Part shown: positions 1 through 6,892 of the stretch, in pieces | Position numbering within the stretch: the stretch's first letter is position 1 | Layout of the letters: every line of letters begins with the position of its first letter | Assembly: GCA_030039005.1 (NCBI GenBank) | Contig: JASHQT010000627.1 | Span: 1 to 8,054 of the forward strand | Length of the DNA: 8,054 bases | Direction: 5' to 3' | Source: Bryobacteraceae bacterium | GTDB taxonomy: Bacteria > Acidobacteriota > Terriglobia > Bryobacterales > Bryobacteraceae | The notes under the pieces: generated by a model | What the model was told of the DNA's origin: nothing | The model's input: the letters and a program-made list of their open reading frames with translations, nothing else | Databases searched by the model: none | Program-made: the position numbers and the translations under genes

Positions 1-252
1 TCACCATCGGCGCCATTCTCGGTTTGTCCTGAAGAACTTGCCTCCCGGAAATGCGGTGAGCCGCCGATCGCCTGTTATCCTTGCCGCGCACAACGCATCG
101 CGCCTTGTGAGCGCCGCCTGATTCGCCGAACTTTCGCCCAAAGTGCCAAAAAAATCGCCGCACCTCAGTGTGCCTCCCCTCTCCCTTTTCACCGTGCGCC
201 GCCTCTGCGCGGCGATTGCTGGTTGCTGCCATCCGTGATAATAGGTAATGAC
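1..252. other. Upstream region of nfeD without a convincing gene
   Basis: No reading frame here looks like a real gene. One frame reads TIGAILGLS and stops at 30-32, which could be the last residues of a gene that begins left of the window, but ten codons cannot settle that. The nfeD frame itself has no stop codon from position 1, but the part before 253 is rich in Cys, Arg and Pro and does not look like protein. A weak promoter-like pair lies just before the gene: TTGCTG at 216-221 and GATAAT at 237-242, with a 15-nt spacer that is shorter than usual. If real, it would put the RNA start almost at the ATG at 253. No terminator hairpin with a T run was seen. Confidence 0.4.
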
Positions 253-1533
253 ATGCGCGTGCGAGTCCTAGGCCCGATCGCCCTTTTCTGCGCCGGGCTC
301 TGCTACGCGCAGTCGCCGCGCGTCCTGGCGGTGAATATCGACGGCGACATCCATCCCATCACCGCCGAAATCGTCGGCGACGCCATCGCGCAGGCGCAAG
401 GGCAAAACGCCGCCATGCTCCTGGTGCGCATCAATACCCCCGGCGGATTGCTCGATGCGACGCGCGAAATCATTGAAAAACTGGACGCATCCACGGTTCC
501 CGTCGTCACCTTCGTCGAGCCCAGCGGAGCCCGTGCGGCCTCGGCCGGCTTCTTCGTGCTCGAAGCGGGCGACGTCGCCGCCATGGCGCCGGGAACCAAC
601 ACGGGCGCGTCTTCGCCGGTCCTGCTGGTGGGCCAAATGGACCAGGTGATGCGCAACAAAGTGGAGAACGACGCCGCCGCGATGCTGCGCAGCATGATGT
701 CGCGCCGCGGGCGCAACGCGCAGGTGGGCGAGCAGACCATCCGCGAAGCCAAATCGTTCACCGAAAAAGAAGCGCTGGATCAAAAGCTGATTGACCTAGT
801 CGCCAACAACGAACAGCAGCTCTTCGAACAATTGAACGGCCGCGAAATCACGCGCTGGGATGGCCGCAAGGTCTCGCTGCAACTTTCCGGCGCCACGGTG
901 ACCGAAGTAAAACGCACGCTGCGGGAACGCGTGATCGCCGCCATCGCCGATCCGAACATCGGATTTATACTCCTGGTCCTCGGCGTGCTGGGAATATACG
1001 TCGAATTTCATTCCCCTGGTCTGATTTTCCCCGGAATTGCCGGCGCCATTCTCGTATTACTGGGGCTTTCCTCGCTGTCGATTCTGCCGATTAACTGGGC
1101 CGGAGTCGCCTTGCTGGTGCTTTCGTTCGCCCTCTTCATTCTCGAAGCCAAATTCACCTCCCACGGCATCCTCGGGATCGGCGGTACGATCGCGATGGTG
1201 CTGGGCGCGCTTCTTTTAGTCAAGGGTCCGCCCGAAATGCGGATTCACCTTTCTACCGCGCTGGCAGTCGCTCTCCCTTTCGCGGCCATCACGATGTTTC
1301 TGGTCTCCGTAGTGCTGAAAGCGCGGCGCAACAAAGTGCTCACCGGAGCCGAAGGCATGATCGGCGAGATCGGCGTCGCGCGCACCCCGCTCGCTCCGGA
1401 GGGCCAGGTGCTAGTGCACGGGGAGTATTGGGACGCCATCGCACCGGCGCCGGTTCCCGCGGGCGCTGCCGTGCGGGTCAAGGCTGTTACCGGCTTGAAG
1501 TTGCAGGTCGAAAAGACCGTGGAAGCAAAGTGA
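253..1533 (+). CDS. nfeD: NfeD-family membrane-bound serine protease (ClpP-class, long form)
   Basis: This 426-residue protein has the full layout of long NfeD proteins. A signal peptide covers about residues 1-19 (ending CYAQ). A ClpP-class protease domain follows to about residue 200. Next come about five membrane segments (near 238-252, 260-277, 282-299, 304-324 and 333-355), then a soluble C-terminal OB-fold domain at about 365-422. The motif SGARAASAGF holds the probable nucleophile Ser97, and Lys136 in RNKVEND fits the general base; this matches the Ser-Lys dyad known from archaeal PH1510. Such proteases cut stomatin-like (slipin) partners in membrane quality control, but no slipin gene lies next to it downstream. 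The start is set at ATG 253 because AGGTAA lies 4 nt upstream and a clean signal peptide follows. A TTG at 223 would add ten residues ahead of it. The last 47 nt overlap the opposing lipoprotein gene. Family is clear; substrate is unknown. Confidence 0.93.
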   Translation: MRVRVLGPIALFCAGLCYAQSPRVLAVNIDGDIHPITAEIVGDAIAQAQGQNAAMLLVRINTPGGLLDATREIIEKLDASTVPVVTFVEPSGARAASAGFFVLEAGDVAAMAPGTNTGASSPVLLVGQMDQVMRNKVENDAAAMLRSMMSRRGRNAQVGEQTIREAKSFTEKEALDQKLIDLVANNEQQLFEQLNGREITRWDGRKVSLQLSGATVTEVKRTLRERVIAAIADPNIGFILLVLGVLGIYVEFHSPGLIFPGIAGAILVLLGLSSLSILPINWAGVALLVLSFALFILEAKFTSHGILGIGGTIAMVLGALLLVKGPPEMRIHLSTALAVALPFAAITMFLVSVVLKARRNKVLTGAEGMIGEIGVARTPLAPEGQVLVHGEYWDAIAPAPVPAGAAVRVKAVTGLKLQVEKTVEAK

Positions 1534-1936
1534 GCGGAAGATTCACGCGGTAGCGCGAATTGCCGCCGCTCACCAGATCGAACATGCCCCCTATGCTCGG
1601 CCCGTCATCCTGCCCGCCGAGAAACGTCACCGATCGCGCTTCCACCGTGCCGCTGAGTAACTGCCCCGCCCTCGACCAGCGCCAGGTTCCCGAGGCTAAC
1701 GTCGTCGGCGAGCCGATCGCAAAATGCAGATCGAGTGTCAGAATCGACGAACTGTCGCTGATCAAAACCTGAGCGGCCAGTCGGTCTCCGTCGCGCACAC
1801 CGCGCACCGATTGAATCTTAAAGCGCGATAGATCCTCGTGCCCGGTCAAGTCCTCGAGTGGCGGCCTCTCCCGATGGGCGCAGCCCGTCAGCAGAAGGAT
1901 GCTCGCCGCGAAATACCAGAGGTATGGCCGAACCAT
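1487..1936 (-). CDS. Small predicted lipoprotein, family not recognised
   Basis: The product has 149 residues. Residues 1-18 form a lipoprotein signal peptide: Arg3, then a hydrophobic stretch ending in the lipobox LTGC, with Cys19 as the expected lipidated residue. The mature part is about 130 residues, rich in Ser, Gly, Thr and Leu, with alternating polar and hydrophobic runs that suggest beta strands. It has no Cys other than Cys19 and no motif I recognise. The lipobox supports a real gene, because such a precise signal is unlikely in an antisense frame. Its 3' end overlaps the end of nfeD by 47 nt in convergent orientation. Its start codon lies 12 nt from the divergent kinase start. No good ribosome site is visible; TACACT (minus strand, 1953-1948) could be a -10 box giving a very short leader. 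It is probably anchored in a membrane facing the periplasm; role unknown. Confidence 0.72.
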   Translation of the reverse strand: MVRPYLWYFAASILLLTGCAHRERPPLEDLTGHEDLSRFKIQSVRGVRDGDRLAAQVLISDSSSILTLDLHFAIGSPTTLASGTWRWSRAGQLLSGTVEARSVTFLGGQDDGPSIGGMFDLVSGGNSRYRVNLPLTLLPRSFRPATSSR

Positions 1937-1937
1937 T

Positions 1938-1943
1938 TACAAT
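1938..1943 (+). promoter_or_regulatory. Candidate -10 box for a leaderless kinase transcript
   Basis: TACAAT differs from the consensus -10 hexamer by one base and ends 5 nt before the GTG at 1949. That is the spacing expected if RNA synthesis began at the start codon itself. No good -35 hexamer is seen 16-18 nt upstream. The GTG has no ribosome-binding sequence in front of it, which would fit a leaderless message. This is inference from one hexamer in a 12-nt gap and could be chance. Confidence 0.25.
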
Positions 1944-1948
1944 CAGAA

Positions 1949-4888
1949 GTGTATCCAAGAGTTGCCGTAGCTGTGGTGGGTGCGCTCGCGCTCGCCTATC
2001 CGGCCCTCGCCCTGAACCCGCGCCGCGCGCTCACGCAATACACCCGCACCGTCTGGACTCAGGAACACGGACTCCCGCAGGATACCGTGCGCGCCATCGC
2101 GCAAACCAAGGATGGCTACCTGTGGCTCGGCACCGACGAGGGCCTCGCGCAATTTGACGGATACGACTTCGTGGTCTTCAACAAGGAGAACGGCGCGCTG
2201 CCGAGCAACAGCGTCGGCGCGCTCCACGCATCCGGCGACGGCAGCCTCTGGATCGGCACGCTCGGCGGCTTGACCCGCTATTACAAACACAAATTCACCA
2301 CCTTCACCACCAAAGACGGCTTGGGTGACGACTCGGTGAATTCCATCGCCGAGGACGAGACCGGCGCCATCTGGGTGGCAGCCGGCGTTTCCGTCAATCG
2401 CTATCAAAACGGCAAATTCACCAATTTCAGCCCGCGCCAGGGATTGCCCATCCAGGCCCTGCGCACGGTATACGGCGGCCGCGACGGCCATATCTACGTC
2501 GCCGGTTTCGGCGGCGTCATGCGTTTTGAAGACGGGCGATTCGTCCAGGTGCTCGGGCCGGTGGGCGACATTATCAACTCGTTGCTGCTCGATCGCCGCG
2601 GCAATCTTTGGGTCGGCGGCAGCTTCGGGTTGATCGCGCGCAGTCCCGACGGGACACTGCGCCATTACACCATGAACGAAGGTCTTCCCGCCACGTTTGT
2701 CCGCGCCATCTGGGAAGACCGCGACGGCAATCTGTGGGCCGGCACCGACGGTGGATTGGCGCGCCTGGAAGACGGACGCTTCGCGAGCAGCCCCTTGGGA
2801 AGCTCGCGCGAGCGCGAATGGGTGCGCTGCATTTATGAAGACAGCGAGGGCAATCTCTGGGTCGGCATGAACACCGGATTGAACCGTCTGCGCAACGACC
2901 TGTTCAGTATGTACGGCGAATCCGAAGGCCTGCCCAGCGACGAACCCACCACCGTATATCAGGACCACCGCGGAAGAATTTGGATCGGCTTCCATGAGGG
3001 CGGCCTGGTGCAACTGGTGGAAGGCAGGCCGGCACGCGTGTATACGCAGAAGGATGGCCTGCCGAGCGACGAGATTTTCTCCATCCGTGAAAGCCGCGAC
3101 GGCGATCTGCTGATTGCGGCCCGTGGCGGCCCCAGCCGCATGCATGACGGCCACTTCATCAACCCGGCTTGGAGCGATCCGCTCAACCGCCGCGTGGCTT
3201 TCGATTTCTTGGAAGATGCGGGCGGCCACGATTGGATCGCCACGCCTGCGGGTGTCATTCAACTGGATGGCAAACACTCGCGGATCGCGATCCCCGGTGG
3301 GTCGCAGCTCAACAACGATCCAGTCATTCTGTGCCAGACGCGCGACGGTAAACTTTGGGCGGGCACTTATGGCGACGGCTTGTGGCGCCTGGACAACGGA
3401 CAACTGCGGCTCTACACGGTCGACGACGGTCTTTCGAGCAATCAAATCCGGTCGCTTGTCGAAAGCGAAGACGGGACCCTGTGGATCGGCACCTTTGGCG
3501 GCGGATTGGACGCTTTGCGCGACGGCAAATTCTTTCACATCACCGCCCGCGACGGCCTGCTGAGCGATAACGTTTCGCACATCGAGGACTCTGGCGACGG
3601 ATTCCTGTGGCTGAGCACCACGCGCGGCATCTGCCGTGTCCGCAAGCAGGACATCTGGGATCTGATGCACGGCAAAATCCGCACCATCCAGCCCGTCAAT
3701 TATGGAGTCGACGATGGGTTGCGCAGCGCGCAGTGCGCTCCCGGATATCCCACCAGCGGAGGCGGCGCCAGATCGAGCGATGGACGGCTATGGTTTCCCA
3801 CCAGCCTGGGCCTCGCGGTGCTGGATCCCCACGATGGCCCGCCGGCGGCCACCGCGCCTCAGGTGCATTTGCTCGAAGTGGCCGTGGACGGCCGTCCCAT
3901 CTCGCTGGCCTCGGGCGCAAGGCTCGCGCCCGGCAGCGGGCGCATGCAGTTCCGCTACACCGGAATTGATCTCGGCGCCCCCGAGCGCGTGCGCTATTCG
4001 TACCGGCTGGAGGGCCTGGATCGCGAATGGACCAGCTCCGTGTCGCGTCGCGTCACCAACTACAACAGCCTGCCGCACGGCGCGTATCGTTTTGTCGTCC
4101 GCGCCTCGGTTCCCAATGGACCGTCCGGCGAAGCTTCGTTCGCGTTCGAAATGCTGCCGCACTTTTACGAGACCGCGTGGTTTCGATACTTTTGCGTGTT
4201 GCTGGCCGCCGCGGCCATCTGGGGGCTGTATCGCTTGCGGCTGCGGCAGATTCGCGCCCGCTTTTCCCTGGTGCTCGAAGAGCGTGGGCGCCTGGCCCGC
4301 GAAATTCACGACACGCTGGCGCAGGGCTTCGTGGGAATTTCCTCGCAATTGGATGCGGTGGCGCTCACCCTCAACGGACAGCTCGATGTGGCGCGCAAAC
4401 ACCTGGATCTGGCGCGTAAGATGGCGCGGCACAGCCTGACGGAGGCGCGCCGGTCGGTCATGGATCTGCGCGCTTCGGCGCTCGAAGGTCACGATCTGCC
4501 CGCGGCGCTGTCGGAGGCTGCGCACCAGTGGACCGCCGGATCCCCGGTGCAGGTCCGCGTCGACGTGGAAGGCGAGAACCGCCCGCTGCCCGAGGAGACT
4601 GAGCAGCATCTGCTGCGCATCGCGCAAGAGGCCGTGACCAATGCCGTCAAACATTCCAGCGCCAGCCAAGTGAATATCCACCTGGAGATGGCGCGCCGCA
4701 AATTGAGTTTGCGGGTCGCCGACAATGGCCGCGGCTTCGAGCAGGATGAAGCGTTCTCTGAAGTCGGCGGCCACTTCGGATTGCTCGGCATGCGCGAGCG
4801 CGCCGAGCGGCTCGGCGGAGAACTGCAATTGCACAGCGAACCCGGCCAGGGTACGGAAGTAGCGGTCACGGTGCCGCTTTCCAAATGA
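1949..4888 (+). CDS. Two-component sensor histidine kinase with double propeller and Y_Y_Y sensor domain
   Basis: The protein has 979 residues from GTG 1949. A signal peptide covers about residues 1-22. Fourteen Reg_prop repeats of the type DGxLWxGTxxGL follow at about 31-630, enough for two seven-bladed propellers. A Y_Y_Y domain spans about 665-735, with one membrane helix at about 746-765. The cytoplasmic kinase is of the HisKA_3 class: REIHDTLAQG with phospho-acceptor His787, an N-box with Asn898 (EAVTNAVKHS), a G1 box with Asp925 (ADNGRGF) and a G2 box near 942-948 (HFGLLGM). The periplasmic part should bind a ligand, often a glycan or its breakdown product in related sensors, and drive phosphorylation of the regulator encoded next. 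Its stop overlaps the regulator start (ATGA), so the two are translationally coupled. Upstream in-frame starts (GTG 1838, ATG 1874) would bury the signal peptide and run through the lipoprotein start, so they were rejected. The ligand is unknown. Confidence 0.93.
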   Translation: MYPRVAVAVVGALALAYPALALNPRRALTQYTRTVWTQEHGLPQDTVRAIAQTKDGYLWLGTDEGLAQFDGYDFVVFNKENGALPSNSVGALHASGDGSLWIGTLGGLTRYYKHKFTTFTTKDGLGDDSVNSIAEDETGAIWVAAGVSVNRYQNGKFTNFSPRQGLPIQALRTVYGGRDGHIYVAGFGGVMRFEDGRFVQVLGPVGDIINSLLLDRRGNLWVGGSFGLIARSPDGTLRHYTMNEGLPATFVRAIWEDRDGNLWAGTDGGLARLEDGRFASSPLGSSREREWVRCIYEDSEGNLWVGMNTGLNRLRNDLFSMYGESEGLPSDEPTTVYQDHRGRIWIGFHEGGLVQLVEGRPARVYTQKDGLPSDEIFSIRESRDGDLLIAARGGPSRMHDGHFINPAWSDPLNRRVAFDFLEDAGGHDWIATPAGVIQLDGKHSRIAIPGGSQLNNDPVILCQTRDGKLWAGTYGDGLWRLDNGQLRLYTVDDGLSSNQIRSLVESEDGTLWIGTFGGGLDALRDGKFFHITARDGLLSDNVSHIEDSGDGFLWLSTTRGICRVRKQDIWDLMHGKIRTIQPVNYGVDDGLRSAQCAPGYPTSGGGARSSDGRLWFPTSLGLAVLDPHDGPPAATAPQVHLLEVAVDGRPISLASGARLAPGSGRMQFRYTGIDLGAPERVRYSYRLEGLDREWTSSVSRRVTNYNSLPHGAYRFVVRASVPNGPSGEASFAFEMLPHFYETAWFRYFCVLLAAAAIWGLYRLRLRQIRARFSLVLEERGRLAREIHDTLAQGFVGISSQLDAVALTLNGQLDVARKHLDLARKMARHSLTEARRSVMDLRASALEGHDLPAALSEAAHQWTAGSPVQVRVDVEGENRPLPEETEQHLLRIAQEAVTNAVKHSSASQVNIHLEMARRKLSLRVADNGRGFEQDEAFSEVGGHFGLLGMRERAERLGGELQLHSEPGQGTEVAVTVPLSK

Positions 4889-5511
4889 CCGCCGGTCCGA
4901 TTCGCATCCTCATCGCCGAGGATCATCTGATCGCGCGCGTGGGCGTGAAAACCATCATCAACACGCAGCCCGATATGCAGGTGATCGCCGAGGCCGCCAA
5001 CGGCGTACAGGCCGTGGACCTGTTCCGCAAGCTTCGCCCCGACGTCACGCTCATGGACGTGCGCATGCCGGAACTGAACGGTGTGGAAGCCACGCGGGCC
5101 ATTCGCGCTGAATTTCCCGAAGCGCACATCATCGCGCTCAGCACCTACGGCGGCGACGAAGACGTGCGGCGCGCGTTGCAGGCCGGCGCGCGGGCCTATC
5201 TCACCAAAGACGTCCTGCACGACGAGCTGATCCGCGCCATCCACGCGGTCCACGCCGGTGAAGATTATCTGCCGCCGTCCGTGGCCGCGGCGCTGGCGTC
5301 GAGCGCCTTGCCCGCTGGCTTAAGCGCCCGCGAAGCCGAGGTCCTGGCCCTGATCGTCAAGGGTTACGGCAATAAGCAAATCGCCTACGCGCTGGGCATC
5401 GCCGAGCACACGGTGAAGAATCACGTCAAAAGCATTCTGAGCAAACTCAGCGTCGACGATCGCACGCAGGCCGCAACGGCGGCCATCCAGCGCGGGATTA
5501 TTCACTTGTAG
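4885..5511 (+). CDS. NarL/FixJ-family response regulator
   Basis: The product has 208 residues. The receiver domain (about 6-122) has the acidic pair Glu12-Asp13, the phospho-acceptor Asp58 in LMDVRMPELNG, Ser86-Thr87 at the switch position and Lys108 in YLTKD, so it should be phosphorylated normally. A LuxR-type helix-turn-helix follows at about 146-208 (LSAREAEVLALIVKGYGNKQIA, then HTVKNHVKSILSKL), so it binds DNA as a transcription factor. The start ATG lies inside the kinase stop (ATGA, 4-nt overlap), which makes the kinase its obvious partner. The stop TAG shares its last base with the possible GTG start of the peptidase gene. Its targets are unknown; its own operon and the divergent lipoprotein are candidates by position only. 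No gene symbol can be justified, because this family has many paralogues per genome. Confidence 0.95.
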   Translation: MTAGPIRILIAEDHLIARVGVKTIINTQPDMQVIAEAANGVQAVDLFRKLRPDVTLMDVRMPELNGVEATRAIRAEFPEAHIIALSTYGGDEDVRRALQAGARAYLTKDVLHDELIRAIHAVHAGEDYLPPSVAAALASSALPAGLSAREAEVLALIVKGYGNKQIAYALGIAEHTVKNHVKSILSKLSVDDRTQAATAAIQRGIIHL

Positions 5512-6815
5512 TGACGATGATGCCGACCCGACGCCGCTTCTTCGCATCCGCCGCAACCGCCCTGGGCGTGGGCGTAGCGTTGAAAGCGGCGCCTGCGTCA
5601 GCCGCGAAAGCGGCTCCAGCGCCCGCCGCGAAAGCGGCTCCGGCCATTGACGCGCTTCGCAATCGCCGATCAGAAGCCAAACCCATAACGCTGACTGAAC
5701 GAGAGTCGCGCATCGAGCGCGCCCGCGCTTTCATGCGCGCCAACGCTCTGGATGCCATCGCACTCGCCGGCGGTACTTCACTCGATTACTTCACCGGCAT
5801 CCGCTGGGGCGCGAGCGAACGTCTGTTCGTTTGCGTGCTTTTGCAGAAGGGAAATCCCTTCTATGTGTGTCCGGCGTTCGAGCAGGATCGCGCACAGGAA
5901 TCCATGGCGCAGGCGCCGCTCGGGCGGGAGTCCAAGATCCTCACGTGGCAGGAAGATGGCGATCCATATGCGCTGGTGGCAGGTGCGCTGCGCGATGCTG
6001 GCATAAGTGCCGGGCGGCTGGGCATCGAAGAACGGATGCCCTTCGTTTTCTCCGAAGGTATCCGCCAAGCGGCCGCGGGCATCGATCTCTCCAGTGCCAC
6101 TCAGGTCACCGCGGGATGCCGCATGATCAAAAGCCCCGCCGAATTGAAGCTGATGCAGCTCGCCAATGACGTGACGCTTGCCGTCTACGAAGCCGCCTGG
6201 CGATCGATTCACCCCGGAATGACGAACGCCGCGGTCAGCCAGCTCATCGCGGCCGGCTACGAGCGGTCCGGATTTCCGGGCGAAGCCAGTTGCCAGGTGG
6301 ACGCCTGGTCCGCGCTGCCGCACGGCTCGCCCCAGCCGCAAGTAATTCGCGAAGGCAGCCTCGTGATGATCGACGACGGCTGCCAGGTCGAAGGCTACCA
6401 ATCCGATATCACTCGGACATTCGTCATCGGCAAAGCCATGGACAAAATGAAGCGCGCGTTCGACACGGTCCATAAGGCGCAACTAGCCGCCTTGCATGCG
6501 GCCAAGACGGGTGTAGAGTGCCAGGCCGTGGATGCTGCGGCGCGCAAGGTCATCGAAGAAGCGGGCTTCGGCTTAGGCTACGAGCACTTCACGCATCGCC
6601 TCGGTCACGGGATCGGCATGGACGAACACGAGTGGCCGTACTTGGTGAAAGGCAATCGCCAGCCGCTCCAAGCCAACATGACGGCCTCTGACGAGCCGGG
6701 CGTCTATCTGCGCGGTGAATTCGGAGTGCGGCTGGAAGACGACATGTACGTCACCGCCGGCGGCGCGAAATGGTTCACGCCGCAAAGTAACTCTTTGGAA
6801 CAGCCGTTCGCCTAA
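5511..6815 (+). CDS. Tat-signal M24 metallopeptidase (Xaa-Pro peptidase type)
   Basis: The product is 434 residues counted from GTG 5511. The N-terminus has a twin-arginine signal (TRRRFFASAA then a hydrophobic run), so the folded enzyme is probably exported through Tat. An Ala/Lys/Pro repeat linker follows at about residues 24-45. A creatinase-type N-terminal domain covers about 65-200 and the M24 'pita-bread' domain about 210-425. All five metal ligands are present: Asp288, Asp299, His366, Glu395 and Glu409, with the classic 11-residue spacing between the two Asp. His271, His362 and His373 fit the conserved active-site histidines. It should be a two-metal hydrolase cutting Xaa-Pro bonds or a related small amide; the substrate cannot be read from sequence. 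It overlaps the regulator stop by one base. ATG 5517 and ATG 5520 are equally possible starts that keep the Tat signal; no ribosome site decides between them. It is likely co-transcribed with the kinase and regulator. Confidence 0.9.
   Translation: MTMMPTRRRFFASAATALGVGVALKAAPASAAKAAPAPAAKAAPAIDALRNRRSEAKPITLTERESRIERARAFMRANALDAIALAGGTSLDYFTGIRWGASERLFVCVLLQKGNPFYVCPAFEQDRAQESMAQAPLGRESKILTWQEDGDPYALVAGALRDAGISAGRLGIEERMPFVFSEGIRQAAAGIDLSSATQVTAGCRMIKSPAELKLMQLANDVTLAVYEAAWRSIHPGMTNAAVSQLIAAGYERSGFPGEASCQVDAWSALPHGSPQPQVIREGSLVMIDDGCQVEGYQSDITRTFVIGKAMDKMKRAFDTVHKAQLAALHAAKTGVECQAVDAAARKVIEEAGFGLGYEHFTHRLGHGIGMDEHEWPYLVKGNRQPLQANMTASDEPGVYLRGEFGVRLEDDMYVTAGGAKWFTPQSNSLEQPFA
5580..5645 (+). 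repeat. 24-nt tandem repeat coding an Ala/Lys/Pro linker
   Basis: Three head-to-tail units lie inside the peptidase gene: 5580-5603, 5604-5627 and a partial third at 5628-5645. Units two and three share a perfect 17-base match, GCCGCGAAAGCGGCTCC at 5601-5617 and 5625-5641; the first unit is diverged. They encode the eight-residue pattern KAAPAxAA just after the Tat signal, forming a flexible linker. The in-frame period suggests growth by slippage or unequal exchange. Confidence 0.8.
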
Positions 6816-6847
6816 GTAAGAGCTTTTCCCGCAGCACCGGGCGGGCC

Positions 6848-6867
6848 GGGAGTGATAAGATCCTCCC
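6848..6867 (+). other. Small hairpin ahead of the MBL-fold gene
   Basis: GGGAG at 6848-6852 and GAT at 6854-6856 pair with ATC at 6860-6862 and CTCCC at 6863-6867, leaving T6853 bulged and a three-base loop AAG. That gives eight pairs, five of them a GC-rich base. It sits in the 77-nt gap after the peptidase gene and ends 25 nt before the ATG at 6893. There is no T run after it, so it is not a normal intrinsic terminator. It could be an RNA stem in the leader, a protein site, or chance. Confidence 0.35.
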
Positions 6868-6892
6868 AGTAAAACTCATGAAGAGTGAAACA

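Noticed and set aside
1..192. Minus-strand open frame of 63 codons at the left edge
   Set aside because: Composition is Arg/Gly-rich with no recognisable motif, and there is no clear ribosome site; it looks like a chance frame.
1838..1948. N-terminal extension of the kinase from GTG 1838 or ATG 1874
   Set aside because: It would place 25-37 charged residues before the signal peptide and is antisense to the lipobox region of the lipoprotein gene.
1943..3670. A 575-codon open frame on the minus strand opposite the kinase gene
   Set aside because: It mirrors a repeat-rich, GC-rich gene whose codon bias keeps the antisense frame open. The translation shows no domain or signal, while the plus strand has a full kinase.
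3788..4834. A 348-codon minus-strand frame opposite the Y_Y_Y and kinase domains
   Set aside because: It is a shadow of the kinase gene; its translation is rich in His, Arg, Gln and Ala without any domain.
6828..6845. CCCGC/GCGGG inverted repeat as a terminator after the peptidase gene
   Set aside because: The stem has only five pairs with an eight-base loop and there is no T run after it, so it cannot be called a terminator.
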